This document shows positions 34,853-42,903 of a DNA stretch of 64,000 nt, piece after piece (positions within the stretch are counted from its first letter, which is position 1; the number at the start of each line of letters is the position of its first letter). Where the stretch lies: positions 766,001 through 830,000 of the forward strand of contig NZ_JAQGPL010000001.1 in assembly GCF_028826105.1 (NCBI RefSeq), read 5' to 3'. The position numbers and the translations under genes were made by a program. The notes below the pieces were generated by a model. That model had not been told where the DNA came from, made no database searches, and was given only the letters and a program-made list of their open reading frames with translations. This stretch comes from Paenibacillus humicola (GTDB lineage Bacteria; Bacillota; Bacilli; Paenibacillales; Paenibacillaceae).

Positions 34853-35452
34853 TTAGTCAAGTACTGGTGCCAATCCCGCCGCCACAACCACCAGCACGTC
34901 TCGCACCATCGCTTCGGCCGTGCGCAGTTGAGGACCCCGACTCCACTGTATAGCTGTTCCCAGTATGCCCCAACTAATGACGAGGGCCGTGGTTTCCACC
35001 ATCTCTTGCGAAACGGAAGCTTTCGACTCTTTGCTGAGCCAAGCGACCAGGAGCTGATAAAGCTCTTTTTGCATCGCGATTTCAAACAGCGGTTCAAACT
35101 GACTGTTCTCCGGAGTCCGAATCATGTACTGTCTGGTAAGGGCAAGAAAATCAAAAACCGTTAGAATGAGGATTCGCAAGCTGCTCATATTCGATATTGA
35201 AGAATTAGGCAGCGCCTCCTCCAATTTCCGTTGGAATTTTTCTCTCATCCAACATTCAAGGAAAGCATATTTATCTTCGAAATGTGCATAAAATGTGGCT
35301 CGGTTTACAGTGGCTCGATCGGTAATGTCCTGCACGGAGATAGAGTAAATGTTCTTCTTTTGTTCAAGCAGCTCCATAAAGGACTGCAATAACAACTGAC
35401 GCGTGCGTTTCACACGGGGATCGTTTTGATTGACCGGCATTTTCAACGTCAC
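34853..35452 (-). CDS. TetR/AcrR family repressor
   Basis: About 199 residues. The N-terminal helix-turn-helix reads SVQDITDRATVNRATFYAHF, a textbook TetR domain; the C-terminal half is the variable ligand-binding part. It lies divergent to the NmrA-type gene, the usual arrangement when a TetR repressor controls its neighbour, and two palindromes sit between them. Start could be GTG 35452, TTG 35446 or ATG 35440, all near GGAG. Confidence 0.9.
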   Translation of the reverse strand: MTLKMPVNQNDPRVKRTRQLLLQSFMELLEQKKNIYSISVQDITDRATVNRATFYAHFEDKYAFLECWMREKFQRKLEEALPNSSISNMSSLRILILTVFDFLALTRQYMIRTPENSQFEPLFEIAMQKELYQLLVAWLSKESKASVSQEMVETTALVISWGILGTAIQWSRGPQLRTAEAMVRDVLVVVAAGLAPVLD

Positions 35453-35497
35453 TCCTCAAATCAGGGATTCCCAAGCAAACAACAAAGACACGTAGAT

Positions 35498-35511
35498 GTT
35501 GTCTACACAAC
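35498..35511. promoter_or_regulatory. Candidate TetR operator (palindrome 1)
   Basis: GTTGTCTACACAAC is a perfect inverted repeat (GTTGT and ACAAC around CTAC), 46 bases upstream of the repressor start. An overlapping GTAGA/TCTAC repeat begins at 35492. Confidence 0.5.
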
Positions 35512-35590
35512 GATTACGATCATTTGCTGATTGCTCAAAACGCCCAAACCGCTTATCATTCATTCTACCGTATAGTTTACGCGAAAATGC

Positions 35591-35600
35591 TGTTTAAACA
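35591..35600. promoter_or_regulatory. Palindrome 2, near the NmrA-type gene start
   Basis: TGTTTAAACA is a perfect 10-base palindrome between the likely promoter region (TATAGT at 35573-35578) and the NmrA-type gene. It could be a second operator. Confidence 0.35.
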
Positions 35601-35656
35601 ACACTGTGTATTTTGTGTCGGTCAACGATTGCCAGCCTTTTAAGCTGCAAGAAAGG

Positions 35657-36547
35657 ATGAATGGTTTCATGATGGTCATTACCGCTCCTACTGGCCAGAT
35701 CGGCCGCCAAGTCCTCGACATGGTGCTGGATCGTGCAGAGTCAATCCGTGTGATCGCACGCGATCCCTCCCGTTTGTCCACACGTGTGCGCGATCGCGTC
35801 GAAGTTATACAGGGGTCGCATGACGATATCGATGTTGTCATCAAGGCGTTCGCAGGCGCTGACACCGTATTTTGGCTGGTACCCCCTAAACCCCATGCGA
35901 AGAGCATCCAAGACCATATTCTGGGCTTTGTTAAGCCGCTGTGCGAAGCTATCCATACCCATGGCATTAAGCGCGTGGTCGGTATCTCGAGCCTGGGCCG
36001 CGCGACAGCCAAAAACGCCGGACAGATCTCCGCAATATTCGCCATGGACGATCTGATCGAGAGCACGGGCGTGAGCTACCGCTCATTGTGCATGCCGGGG
36101 TTTATGGAAAATATGCTCATGCAAGTCGAGTCGATCAAACGTCAAGGCGTGTTCTTCCATCCGATGTCCGGGGATCGCAAGGTCCCGCACTGCGCAACCC
36201 GCGACATCGCCGCCGTTGCCGCGAATCTGCTGATCGATCCCTCCTGGAGCGGACAACAGAACATACCGGTATGCGGCCCCGAGGAGCTGTCCTTCAACGA
36301 CATGGCTCAGATCATGTCCGAGGTGCTGGGGAGGGCGATTCGCTTTCAGCAGGTCTCTGGTGAGGACTACAAGGCCGCATTGATGCAGCACGGGATGTCC
36401 GATGCGTGGGCGCAGGGGTTGATCAACATGGCGGCTGCGGTCGACAAAGGGATCTACAACGACGTACCGCGCAACCCCGAGTTCAGCACGCCGACACGTT
36501 TTCGACAATGGTGCGAGGAAATACTCAAGCCGGCCGTTCTGGCCTGA
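35657..36547 (+). CDS. NmrA-like NAD(P)-binding protein
   Basis: About 296 residues of the atypical short-chain dehydrogenase group. The dinucleotide motif is ITAPTGQIGRQVL, followed by VIARDPSRL and VVGISSLGRA. Members act as quinone/NAD(P)H sensors or azo/quinone reductases. Candidate starts are ATG 35657, 35669 and 35672 after AAAGG. It is probably repressed by the divergent TetR protein and induced by a reactive compound. Confidence 0.82.
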   Translation: MNGFMMVITAPTGQIGRQVLDMVLDRAESIRVIARDPSRLSTRVRDRVEVIQGSHDDIDVVIKAFAGADTVFWLVPPKPHAKSIQDHILGFVKPLCEAIHTHGIKRVVGISSLGRATAKNAGQISAIFAMDDLIESTGVSYRSLCMPGFMENMLMQVESIKRQGVFFHPMSGDRKVPHCATRDIAAVAANLLIDPSWSGQQNIPVCGPEELSFNDMAQIMSEVLGRAIRFQQVSGEDYKAALMQHGMSDAWAQGLINMAAAVDKGIYNDVPRNPEFSTPTRFRQWCEEILKPAVLA

Positions 36548-36907
36548 GCCTCACCGCCCAGAGCATGCATTCTGCAATGAATGCGAACGGCTTATCAGCA
36601 AAGGATACTTAACGATTCAATCGGAGCCTCTCGTATTTTTGATCGAACGCAATAAAGGAAACGAAACATAATAGCGGATCCCAAAAAAGATCGGGGTCAT
36701 TGGTATTTGGTATCGTATCAAAGCGGTATGTTGATGCAAGATCCGGCGGGTGGAAGAAATCCAATTTCACCGCAATCCGAATACCCGAAATTTATTGCCG
36801 CCGGACCGGGCGATAAACAAAATCTTTCGGATTTTTCGGAAGCGACGGGACGAATTTATGATACGATTAGGTCGCAATCAAATTTTATGGAAAAGGGAAC
36901 CGGTGCA
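36548..36907. other. Region with protein-like gene remnant before yojF
   Basis: No complete gene. From 36656 to 36907 the frame of yojF is open and reads protein-like (ADPKKDRGHWYLVSYQSG, then DPAGGRNPISPQSEYPKF and EATGRIYDTI). It has no good start and precedes the well-placed yojF ATG. I take it as a fragment of a lost gene fused in frame upstream, or a chance open frame. Confidence 0.4.
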
Positions 36908-37219
36908 ATGAACAAAATCGACAGGTCTCAAGTGGAGGCCGAGCTGAAGAAATTCGTCGGGGCGGACGTATATATTCACAGCGAGGCGACCTCGTTCGTA
37001 TTCGTCCGTAATTTCAAGGTCAACGTGACGCATGCATTTATTGCCGGAGACGGCCCTTACCGGGCTGCGTTCCGATTTGACGGCCACGGCTGGCTGCGCA
37101 TGGAAGCGCTGACGCACGCCGAAGTCGATGGTAACGGCCGTCTGCTGCTCGCCGGCTTCGACGACAGAGGCCGGATGAACGTTGCCCTGCATGTAGGAAA
37201 GGAGCCGTTTCCGGAATGA
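36908..37219 (+). CDS. yojF: YojF-like (DUF1806) protein linked to bacillithiol synthesis
   Basis: 103 residues from ATG 36908 (AAGGGA about 10 bases upstream). KKFVGADVYIHSEAT near the start and DGNGRLLLAGFDDRGRMNVAL near the end are typical for DUF1806/YojF. It overlaps bshB2 by four bases (ATGA), the same order as yojF-yojG in Bacillus subtilis. Its exact role is not known. Confidence 0.85.
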   Translation: MNKIDRSQVEAELKKFVGADVYIHSEATSFVFVRNFKVNVTHAFIAGDGPYRAAFRFDGHGWLRMEALTHAEVDGNGRLLLAGFDDRGRMNVALHVGKEPFPE

Positions 37220-37914
37220 ACAAGAACAAGAAGCTGCTCGCCGTCTTCGCGCATCCCGACGACGAGTCCTTTATTTGCGGCGGGACGCTGGCCAAATACG
37301 CCGCCGAAGGCGCGGACATTACGCTGGTCAGCGCCACGCGGGGCGAAATGGGGCGCCGCATGGGCAACCCGCCTTACTTAAACCGGGAAACGATCCCGGC
37401 CGCCCGCGAAAGCGAACTGCAGGAAGCCTGCAAATGTCTCGGTATCCGCCGCCTGATCTTTTTCGATATCCGTGACAAGACGGTCGAGTTTCAGGATGAA
37501 GAGAGCCTGATCGGACGGATCGAAGCGCTTATTCACGAGATTGATCCGGACGTCGTGCTGACGTTCCATGAGAAGCTCGGCGGGCATCCGGATCACTGCG
37601 CAATCGGTAAAGCGGCGACGGCTGCGTTCCGGCGCGCGGGCCGCGGGTCGCTCTATTTTATTTCGTTCGGCGATTCGATGGAATATCCGGAACGATACGG
37701 GTATACCCGCAAAGATATTTTCAAGATCGATATCCAGGCCCACTTAAAGTCCAAACTCGCCTCGTTCCGGGCTCACCGCTGCCAGACCGAAATCGACGAG
37801 TCGATTTGGCGGCCTGACAAGGAAGCGTTGTCGCGCTTCGGGCGGTATGAATATTTCATTCAAGGCAGTCCCGCTGTGAAGGGGCAGCCGCACGATAACC
37901 TGTTCCCGGCCTAG
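37216..37914 (+). CDS. bshB2: Bacillithiol biosynthesis deacetylase BshB2
   Basis: 232-residue zinc-dependent LmbE/PIG-L-type deacetylase. AHPDDE (12-17: H13, D15, D16) and GGHPDH (122-127) provide zinc ligands and catalytic residues. It removes the acetyl group from GlcNAc-malate, the second step of bacillithiol synthesis. Translationally coupled to yojF. Length and motifs are normal. Confidence 0.92.
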   Translation: MNKNKKLLAVFAHPDDESFICGGTLAKYAAEGADITLVSATRGEMGRRMGNPPYLNRETIPAARESELQEACKCLGIRRLIFFDIRDKTVEFQDEESLIGRIEALIHEIDPDVVLTFHEKLGGHPDHCAIGKAATAAFRRAGRGSLYFISFGDSMEYPERYGYTRKDIFKIDIQAHLKSKLASFRAHRCQTEIDESIWRPDKEALSRFGRYEYFIQGSPAVKGQPHDNLFPA

Positions 37915-37940
37915 ACGGCGCTGCCTGCGGGGAATGATCG

Positions 37941-37990
37941 ACAGAGGCGGAAGCCGGCATTCGTGAATGCCGGCTTCCGCCTCTGTTTTC
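37941..37990. terminator. Strong bidirectional terminator
   Basis: 22-base perfect arms: the left is 37941-37962 (ACAGAGGCGG followed by AAGCCGGCATTC), the right 37965-37986, loop GT, then TTTTC. It separates the convergent bshB2 and acyl-CoA dehydrogenase genes. Confidence 0.9.
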
Positions 37991-37998
37991 GTGCCGGA

Positions 37999-39165
37999 TC
38001 ACTCCGAGCGGAGCTGCTCTCCCAATGCGGAGGCGGCCAGCGTATGAATAACCGCGTTGTCCATCGGCGGATTGTGCAGCCCGGCGCGCACGTCGCGGTA
38101 ATAGCGCTCCAGGGGCAGCTTGCGCGACAAGCCGGTGCCGCCGACGATTCGCATGGCCAGGTCGACGATCCGGATCGCGTTGTTGGTCACGGTGTATTTG
38201 GCGAGGCCAAGCTCCGCCTTCATCGTCGTACGGCTCTCCGGCTCCCGGTCCCAGCGGTCGGCGGCCATATACAAGTACGAGCGCGCGGTTCTCAGCAGCA
38301 CCTCCATCTCGCCGATCGAAGACTGGACGGTCGGGAGGGAGGCGATCGGCTCGCTCAAGCTGTTGGGCCGATAGATGCGGGCAAAATCAAGGGCGAAGTC
38401 CCGCGCGGCGATGGCGATGCCCATATAACACGCCGGGATGTGCAGCATCCAGCCGCTGCCGTCGTCCGCGCCTTTCCCGGTCAAGCGATTGTGAGCGGCG
38501 GTGAATGCGCCGTCCAGCACGACGTCGTGGCTGCCGGTCGCGCGCATGCCGATCGTGTCCCAGGTCTCGACGATGCTGACCCGGTCGGAGCGATGGACGA
38601 GAAAATCCCCGGTCGTCTCTTCGCCCGGGATATAAGCCGATACGACGAAACGGTCGAGAATCGGCGACAGCGTGCTGAACGTTTTGCGTCCGGTAATCCG
38701 CCATCCGCCGTCGGCGGGCACCGCCGTCGTTTCCGGCCGGCCGCCGCGGCTCGGGCTGCCGGACGCGGCCTCGCTGGCGAACGTGTTGATCATCGCCCCG
38801 TCCTCGACGACCGACCGGCACAAATCGGCAAATACCGCCTCCGGCCATTTGCGGGTTGTACGAAGGTGGAGGACCTGTCCGATATGCCAGCCGACGGCCA
38901 GCGCCGTCGAACCGTCTCCGTACGCAATTCGCTCCTGCAGCAGCACCATTTCGTACAGCGAGATTTCGTCCCCGCCGTATTCGCGGGGGACCGTTGCCTT
39001 CAAGTAACCGGCCTCGCGCAAATCGGCAAAATTTTCAAACGGGAAAGACCCTTCGCGGTCGTGTTTTGCGGCCCTCTCCGCGAATCGTTCGGCCAACTCC
39101 CCGATTTTATCGGCCCATTGTCTTTGTTCTTCCGTGCGAATATAGTGATCGATCAGACGTTGCAT
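37999..39165 (-). CDS. Acyl-CoA dehydrogenase family flavoprotein
   Basis: 388 residues. LKATVPREYGGDEI, the FAD-site region EAASGS and WRITGRKTFST, TWDTIGMRATGSHDV and the C-terminal IVGGTGLSR follow the acyl-CoA dehydrogenase plan. It is close in style to the YdbM/DszC-like branch, where some members act as monooxygenases or on sulfur compounds, so fatty-acid oxidation is not assured. ATG start; it diverges from the serine hydrolase gene. Confidence 0.85.
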   Translation of the reverse strand: MQRLIDHYIRTEEQRQWADKIGELAERFAERAAKHDREGSFPFENFADLREAGYLKATVPREYGGDEISLYEMVLLQERIAYGDGSTALAVGWHIGQVLHLRTTRKWPEAVFADLCRSVVEDGAMINTFASEAASGSPSRGGRPETTAVPADGGWRITGRKTFSTLSPILDRFVVSAYIPGEETTGDFLVHRSDRVSIVETWDTIGMRATGSHDVVLDGAFTAAHNRLTGKGADDGSGWMLHIPACYMGIAIAARDFALDFARIYRPNSLSEPIASLPTVQSSIGEMEVLLRTARSYLYMAADRWDREPESRTTMKAELGLAKYTVTNNAIRIVDLAMRIVGGTGLSRKLPLERYYRDVRAGLHNPPMDNAVIHTLAASALGEQLRSE

Positions 39166-39346
39166 GCTTCTCCACTCCTTTCCATTGTATTATACCAACT
39201 GGTTTTAGGCTGTGCACAGAATGAATGATAAGAACGACTTTGAAACGGCAGAGCCTGCACTTGTCTATCAAATCATAAAGCCGCTGGACGCTTGCTCGTG
39301 CTATAATGAATTGGAAATGAAACCGTTTGCGGGAGGAGTAATGATC

Positions 39347-40501
39347 ATGAGTCGAAAAGAACGACTGGGCGGGCGTTTGACGCCCCTGCTGAAACGTTTT
39401 ATGGAGAACGGGCCGGCAGGCTGCGCTTGCAGCGTGATTCGGCGCGGAGAAGTGCTGTACGAGGAGCACCTGGGCTACGCGAACCTGGAGAGCAAGAAGG
39501 AAATCGGCCCGGATACGATTTACCGGATTTACTCGATGACCAAAGTCATTACGTGCGTGGCGGCGCTGACGCTGTACGAGAAAGGGCTCTACCTGCTGAA
39601 CGATCCGTTGGACGCTTATCTCCCGGAATTCAAAAATCCGCAGGTTTTCCGTTACAATGCATTCGGCTCCCGGACGGTGTCTCCGGCGGCGGGGCCGATT
39701 CGGGTGAAAGATTTGTTTACGATGAGCTCCGGTCTTACATACGGCGGCGACGATGTCGAAACCGCCAGATTAACGCGCGACAAAATGGAAAGCGACGTCA
39801 GGCCGACGGATATGCGGTCGCTGTCCAAGGCGCTGGCCGAGATCCCGCTTGCGTTCGATCCCGGCACGCACTGGCGGTACGGCACGAGCCACGACGTGCT
39901 GGCCGCGTTCGTCGAAGCGCTCTCCGGTCTGACGTTCGAGCAGTATTTAAAGAAGGAAATTTTCGAGCCGCTCGGCATGACCGACACCTCGTTCCGCATC
40001 GAGGAGGGTAAAAAGGACCGGCTTTGCTCGATGTACGACTACGCGGAGGGCGGCGAGCTGACCTTGAACACGAGGATGGACCGGAACTATCAGCCGGACT
40101 CCCGTTACGAAAGCGGCGGCGGCGGACTGCTGTCCACGCTTGCCGACTACAACCGCTTTGCCCAGGCGCTCGCCCGGGGCGGCGAGCTGGACGGCGCGCG
40201 CATTTTGAGTCCGAAGACGATTCAGCTCATGGCGACCAACCACCTGAACGCCGAGCAGCTGAAGGATTTCAATTCGCCGGGCTACGGCTACGGGCTTGGC
40301 GTGCGCGTGCTGATCGATCCCGCAGCCGGCGGCAACAACGCGACGATCGGAGAGTTCGGCTGGGCCGGTCTTGCCGGCTCGTACCTGCTCATCGATCCGC
40401 AGGAAGAGCTGTCCGTCGTATATATGCAGCAGATGCTGCCCAGCCTCGAGCCCTACATTCATCCCCGGATTCGCGCCGTCGTCTACGGGGCGCTGAGTTA
40501 A
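39347..40501 (+). CDS. Serine hydrolase, class C beta-lactamase-like
   Basis: 384 residues from ATG 39347, 8 bases behind AGGAG; ATG 39341 is too close. The catalytic SxxK is SMTK (63-66) and the tyrosine motif is YGT (Y178). Such proteins are peptidases or esterases, with no signal peptide here, so a cytoplasmic esterase is likely. A TATAAT at 39302-39307 is a possible -10 box. Confidence 0.88.
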   Translation: MSRKERLGGRLTPLLKRFMENGPAGCACSVIRRGEVLYEEHLGYANLESKKEIGPDTIYRIYSMTKVITCVAALTLYEKGLYLLNDPLDAYLPEFKNPQVFRYNAFGSRTVSPAAGPIRVKDLFTMSSGLTYGGDDVETARLTRDKMESDVRPTDMRSLSKALAEIPLAFDPGTHWRYGTSHDVLAAFVEALSGLTFEQYLKKEIFEPLGMTDTSFRIEEGKKDRLCSMYDYAEGGELTLNTRMDRNYQPDSRYESGGGGLLSTLADYNRFAQALARGGELDGARILSPKTIQLMATNHLNAEQLKDFNSPGYGYGLGVRVLIDPAAGGNNATIGEFGWAGLAGSYLLIDPQEELSVVYMQQMLPSLEPYIHPRIRAVVYGALS

Positions 40502-40546
40502 GCGCTCGGCAAGCGAAACGTTCGGTCAAACCCATATTGCGAGCGA

Positions 40547-40575
40547 CCCCCGGCCATAACGGCCGGGGGTTTTTT
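40547..40575 (+). terminator. Intrinsic terminator of the serine hydrolase gene
   Basis: Arms CCCCCGGCC and GGCCGGGGG, loop ATAAC, followed by six T. Very stable. Confidence 0.92.
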
Positions 40576-40702
40576 GCGTGCTGTACGGTGCAAATTTTCC
40601 GCCGGCCGGCGTACGGACCAGCCGAACGGAATCGCCATGGCCGGTGAAAAGCGAGGTTTAAGTGCGCCGTATAGAAATATTATCCCCGATTCCGAATATA
40701 GA

Positions 40703-40719
40703 TGTAAAATAGACTGACA
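40703..40719. promoter_or_regulatory. GlnR/TnrA box 1 (urease)
   Basis: TGTAA-7 bases-TGACA exactly matches the consensus TGTNAN7TNACA. It is centred about 101 bases upstream of the predicted transcription start. Confidence 0.7.
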
Positions 40720-40764
40720 TCCAAGTGATATTCCTATTCCGACAGCGTTTCCTCTTCTTGTTAA

Positions 40765-40781
40765 TGTCAATTATATTGACA
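40765..40781. promoter_or_regulatory. GlnR/TnrA box 2 overlapping the -35 box (urease)
   Basis: TGTCA-ATTATAT-TGACA matches TGTNAN7TNACA exactly and sits in a longer inverted repeat with outer TGTTA (40759) and TAACA (40783). It overlaps the TTGACA of the promoter, so binding would block RNA polymerase. The two boxes are 62 bases apart, as in systems where GlnR dimers cooperate. Confidence 0.8.
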
Positions 40782-40805
40782 CTAACATTACAGCGATTTT
40801 ATAAT
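40776..40805 (+). promoter_or_regulatory. Sigma-A promoter of the urtD-ure cluster
   Basis: TTGACA (40776-40781), 18-base spacer, TATAAT (40800-40805). Predicted start near 40812. Confidence 0.8.
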
Positions 40806-40992
40806 GGAATAAAACGCGAACATTACGATTTTTCGGCGATCTATTGTTCGTGATAGAGAGAGTTATTCAGGAGTGGAAGGAAGGAACGGCGCAAGCGGAA
40901 CGCTTCTGCCGCGTCATTCCGGCCGCGGGCGGAAGGAAGAGCGGCCGGATGCGCAGCAGGCATCGCGGACAGCCGAGGAGGAGAAGCCGGGC

Positions 40993-41034
40993 ATGTTTAT
41001 GAACGGCAAAGTCTTCTTTATCGGCGCGAAATGA
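40993..41034 (+). CDS. 13-codon ORF in the urease leader
   Basis: ATG 40993 to TGA 41034 encodes MFMNGKVFFIGAK, with a strong GAGGAGGAG 9 bases upstream. It may be a leader peptide or the last trace of a lost urea-transporter gene. Translation is unproven. Confidence 0.3.
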   Translation: MFMNGKVFFIGAK

Positions 41035-41291
41035 CGATTTAACAGCCGGTTTTCCGGCTCATTGTTGGCGGGACGATGCCCATCGGCGGCGGCGGTTCGA
41101 ATTGGACGCCGTGCCTACAGCTGCCGGCAAGGTCAACGAATCAGCGGCAACGCGACTCCATTCATGCCGAGACGATCCATCCCGACGGAATGATCGTCCG
41201 GCGCTCCGTTCCATGCGACCGCAGCATGCCTGCCGACAGGGCTGACGCGCCCGGCCGTTTTTGTCGAATTTGGAGGACTGGAGGAAATGCA

Positions 41292-42047
41292 ATGCCGCAC
41301 AATAGGGGGACGGGACCGGTCGTGCTGTCACTGGAAAAGGTTACGGCCGAATTTGACGGCTTCAAGGCGTTGAACGGAGTGAATCTGCAGCTTCGGCGCG
41401 GGGAGATTCATTTCCTTATCGGACCAAGCGGCGCGGGCAAGACGACCATGCTTGACGTCATGTGCGGCAAGCTAAAGCCGGCGCAGGGGCGAATAATTTA
41501 TCCGGACGGCCGGGAGCATCGGATCGTCAAAATCGGCGGCAGCCGCATCTATAAGTCTCCGGTCGTCTCCGGTCTGACCGTTGCCGACAATCTGCTGCTC
41601 GCCTTGCATCCGAACCGCGGCATTTTCGCCGCTCTGATCGTCAAATCCGACAAGGAGACGCGCAGGCGGCTGGCCGACATCCTGGAGACGACCGGGCTGA
41701 AGGAGCACGCCTTGCGCCGTGCGGGCGGCCTGCCTCCCGGACAGAGGAAGCGGCTGGAAATCGGCATGGCGCTCGCGCAGGAGCCTCAGGTCCTCCTGCT
41801 CGACGAACCGGTTGCCGGCATGTCCGGCGCCGAAGCGGAGAAGACGGGTGAGCTGCTCGTCCGCATTTCCGGTCAGCGCGCGGTGCTGGCGGCGGAGCGC
41901 GATATGGAATTCGTACGCCGCTTCGCCGGCAGGGTGACGATTATGCACGAGGGCAGACTGCTCCTGGACGGCACGATGGAAGAGGTGTGGAGAAATGCTC
42001 TGGCTGCTGTGGCAATCCGGGGCGAAAGCGCGCGGGCGGAAGGCTGA
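41292..42047 (+). CDS. urtD: Orphan, degenerate urea ABC transporter ATPase UrtD
   Basis: 251 residues from ATG 41292 (GGAGG 7 bases upstream). [13 protein letters not shown], Walker [10 protein letters not shown] (44-52), Walker [11 protein letters not shown] (168-177) and [13 protein letters not shown] place it with UrtD of the urea ABC transporter. Several catalytic features are altered: the Q-loop glutamine (FQKP in the family) is tyrosine (Y87), the signature is LPPGQ, and the H-loop histidine (EHDMEF) is arginine (R203). None of urtA, urtB, urtC or urtE is present. It is probably a decaying relic or a protein with a new role, since the frame is intact. Confidence 0.75.
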   Translation: MPHNRGTGPVVLSLEKVTAEFDGFKALNGVNLQLRRGEIHFLIGPSGAGKTTMLDVMCGKLKPAQGRIIYPDGREHRIVKIGGSRIYKSPVVSGLTVADNLLLALHPNRGIFAALIVKSDKETRRRLADILETTGLKEHALRRAGGLPPGQRKRLEIGMALAQEPQVLLLDEPVAGMSGAEAEKTGELLVRISGQRAVLAAERDMEFVRRFAGRVTIMHEGRLLLDGTMEEVWRNALAAVAIRGESARAEG

Positions 42048-42210
42048 CCGGCATCGGGTGTTCCGGCTGCGGCGGAAGAAACCCGCGCTGCATGATGATG
42101 AACGGATAATTTCAATGAACGGACCGTTTAACTTGCAGTTCCAATTCGGTTTGGCTATTCTGAAAGAAAACGCATTCTCCGGCAAAACAAAAACGCTCGG
42201 GAGGGACAAC

Positions 42211-42513
42211 GTGAAACTGACGGAAAGAGAGAAGGAAAAGCTGCTGGTCATGATCGCCGCCGATTTGGCGAGACGCCGGCAGGCACGGGGGCTGAAGCTG
42301 AATTATCCGGAAGCGGTGGCCATTATTACGTACGAAATGATGGAGGGGGCGCGCGACGGCAAGACGGTCGCCCAATTAATGAACGAAGGCGCGCAAATCC
42401 TGAGCCGCGAGGACGTCATGGAGGGCGTGCCGGAAATGATTCCGGATATCCAGGTCGAAGCGACGTTCCCGGACGGAACGAAGCTTGTGACCGTGCATAA
42501 TCCGATTCGCTAG
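42211..42513 (+). CDS. ureA: Urease gamma subunit
   Basis: 100 residues, the normal UreA length. [19 protein letters not shown] and [20 protein letters not shown] are conserved family stretches. GTG start behind GGGAGGGAC. First structural gene of the nickel enzyme that hydrolyses urea to ammonia and carbon dioxide in the cytoplasm. Confidence 0.97.
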   Translation: MKLTEREKEKLLVMIAADLARRRQARGLKLNYPEAVAIITYEMMEGARDGKTVAQLMNEGAQILSREDVMEGVPEMIPDIQVEATFPDGTKLVTVHNPIR

Positions 42514-42583
42514 GCGGCGTCCGGGCGGAGCGCACGACGCTCGGCTGCGAGGCGTTTGCCGGTACAGAGAGAGGAGCGCTGCA

Positions 42584-42898
42584 ATGATTCCCGGTGAATA
42601 TGTGCTGCGGCAGGAAGAGATCGAATGCAACAAAGGGCGGCGGACGGTACGGCTCTCCGTGCTGAACACGGGAGACCGGCCGGTGCAGGTCGGCTCGCAT
42701 TTTCATTTTTACGAAATCAACGAGGCGCTGAAGTTTGAGCGCGATCAGGCTTTCGGGATGAGGCTGAACATTCCGGCGGGAAGCGCGGTGCGCTTCGAGC
42801 CGGGCGACCCGCACACCGTCGAGCTGGTGGAGTTGGCGGGTCAACGCAAAATATATGGCTTGAACAATAAAACGAACGGCACCGCCATCAAGGAGTGA
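42584..42898 (+). CDS. ureB: Urease beta subunit
   Basis: 104 residues with [30 protein letters not shown] and the end region [11 protein letters not shown] typical for UreB. It forms the (alpha-beta-gamma)3 enzyme with UreA and UreC. GAGAGGAG precedes the ATG. Confidence 0.97.
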   Translation: MIPGEYVLRQEEIECNKGRRTVRLSVLNTGDRPVQVGSHFHFYEINEALKFERDQAFGMRLNIPAGSAVRFEPGDPHTVELVELAGQRKIYGLNNKTNGTAIKE

Positions 42899-42903
42899 AC
42901 AAC

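Larger units (their letters stand above)
40502..41291. other. Long regulatory region and leader of the urease cluster
   Basis: 790 bases without an ordinary gene. It contains the serine-hydrolase terminator, two GlnR/TnrA boxes, a sigma-A promoter (all listed), then a leader of about 480 bases with a 13-codon ORF at 40993 and a small hairpin AGCCGG-TTTT-CCGGCT at 41044-41059 without a T tail. Confidence 0.7.
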
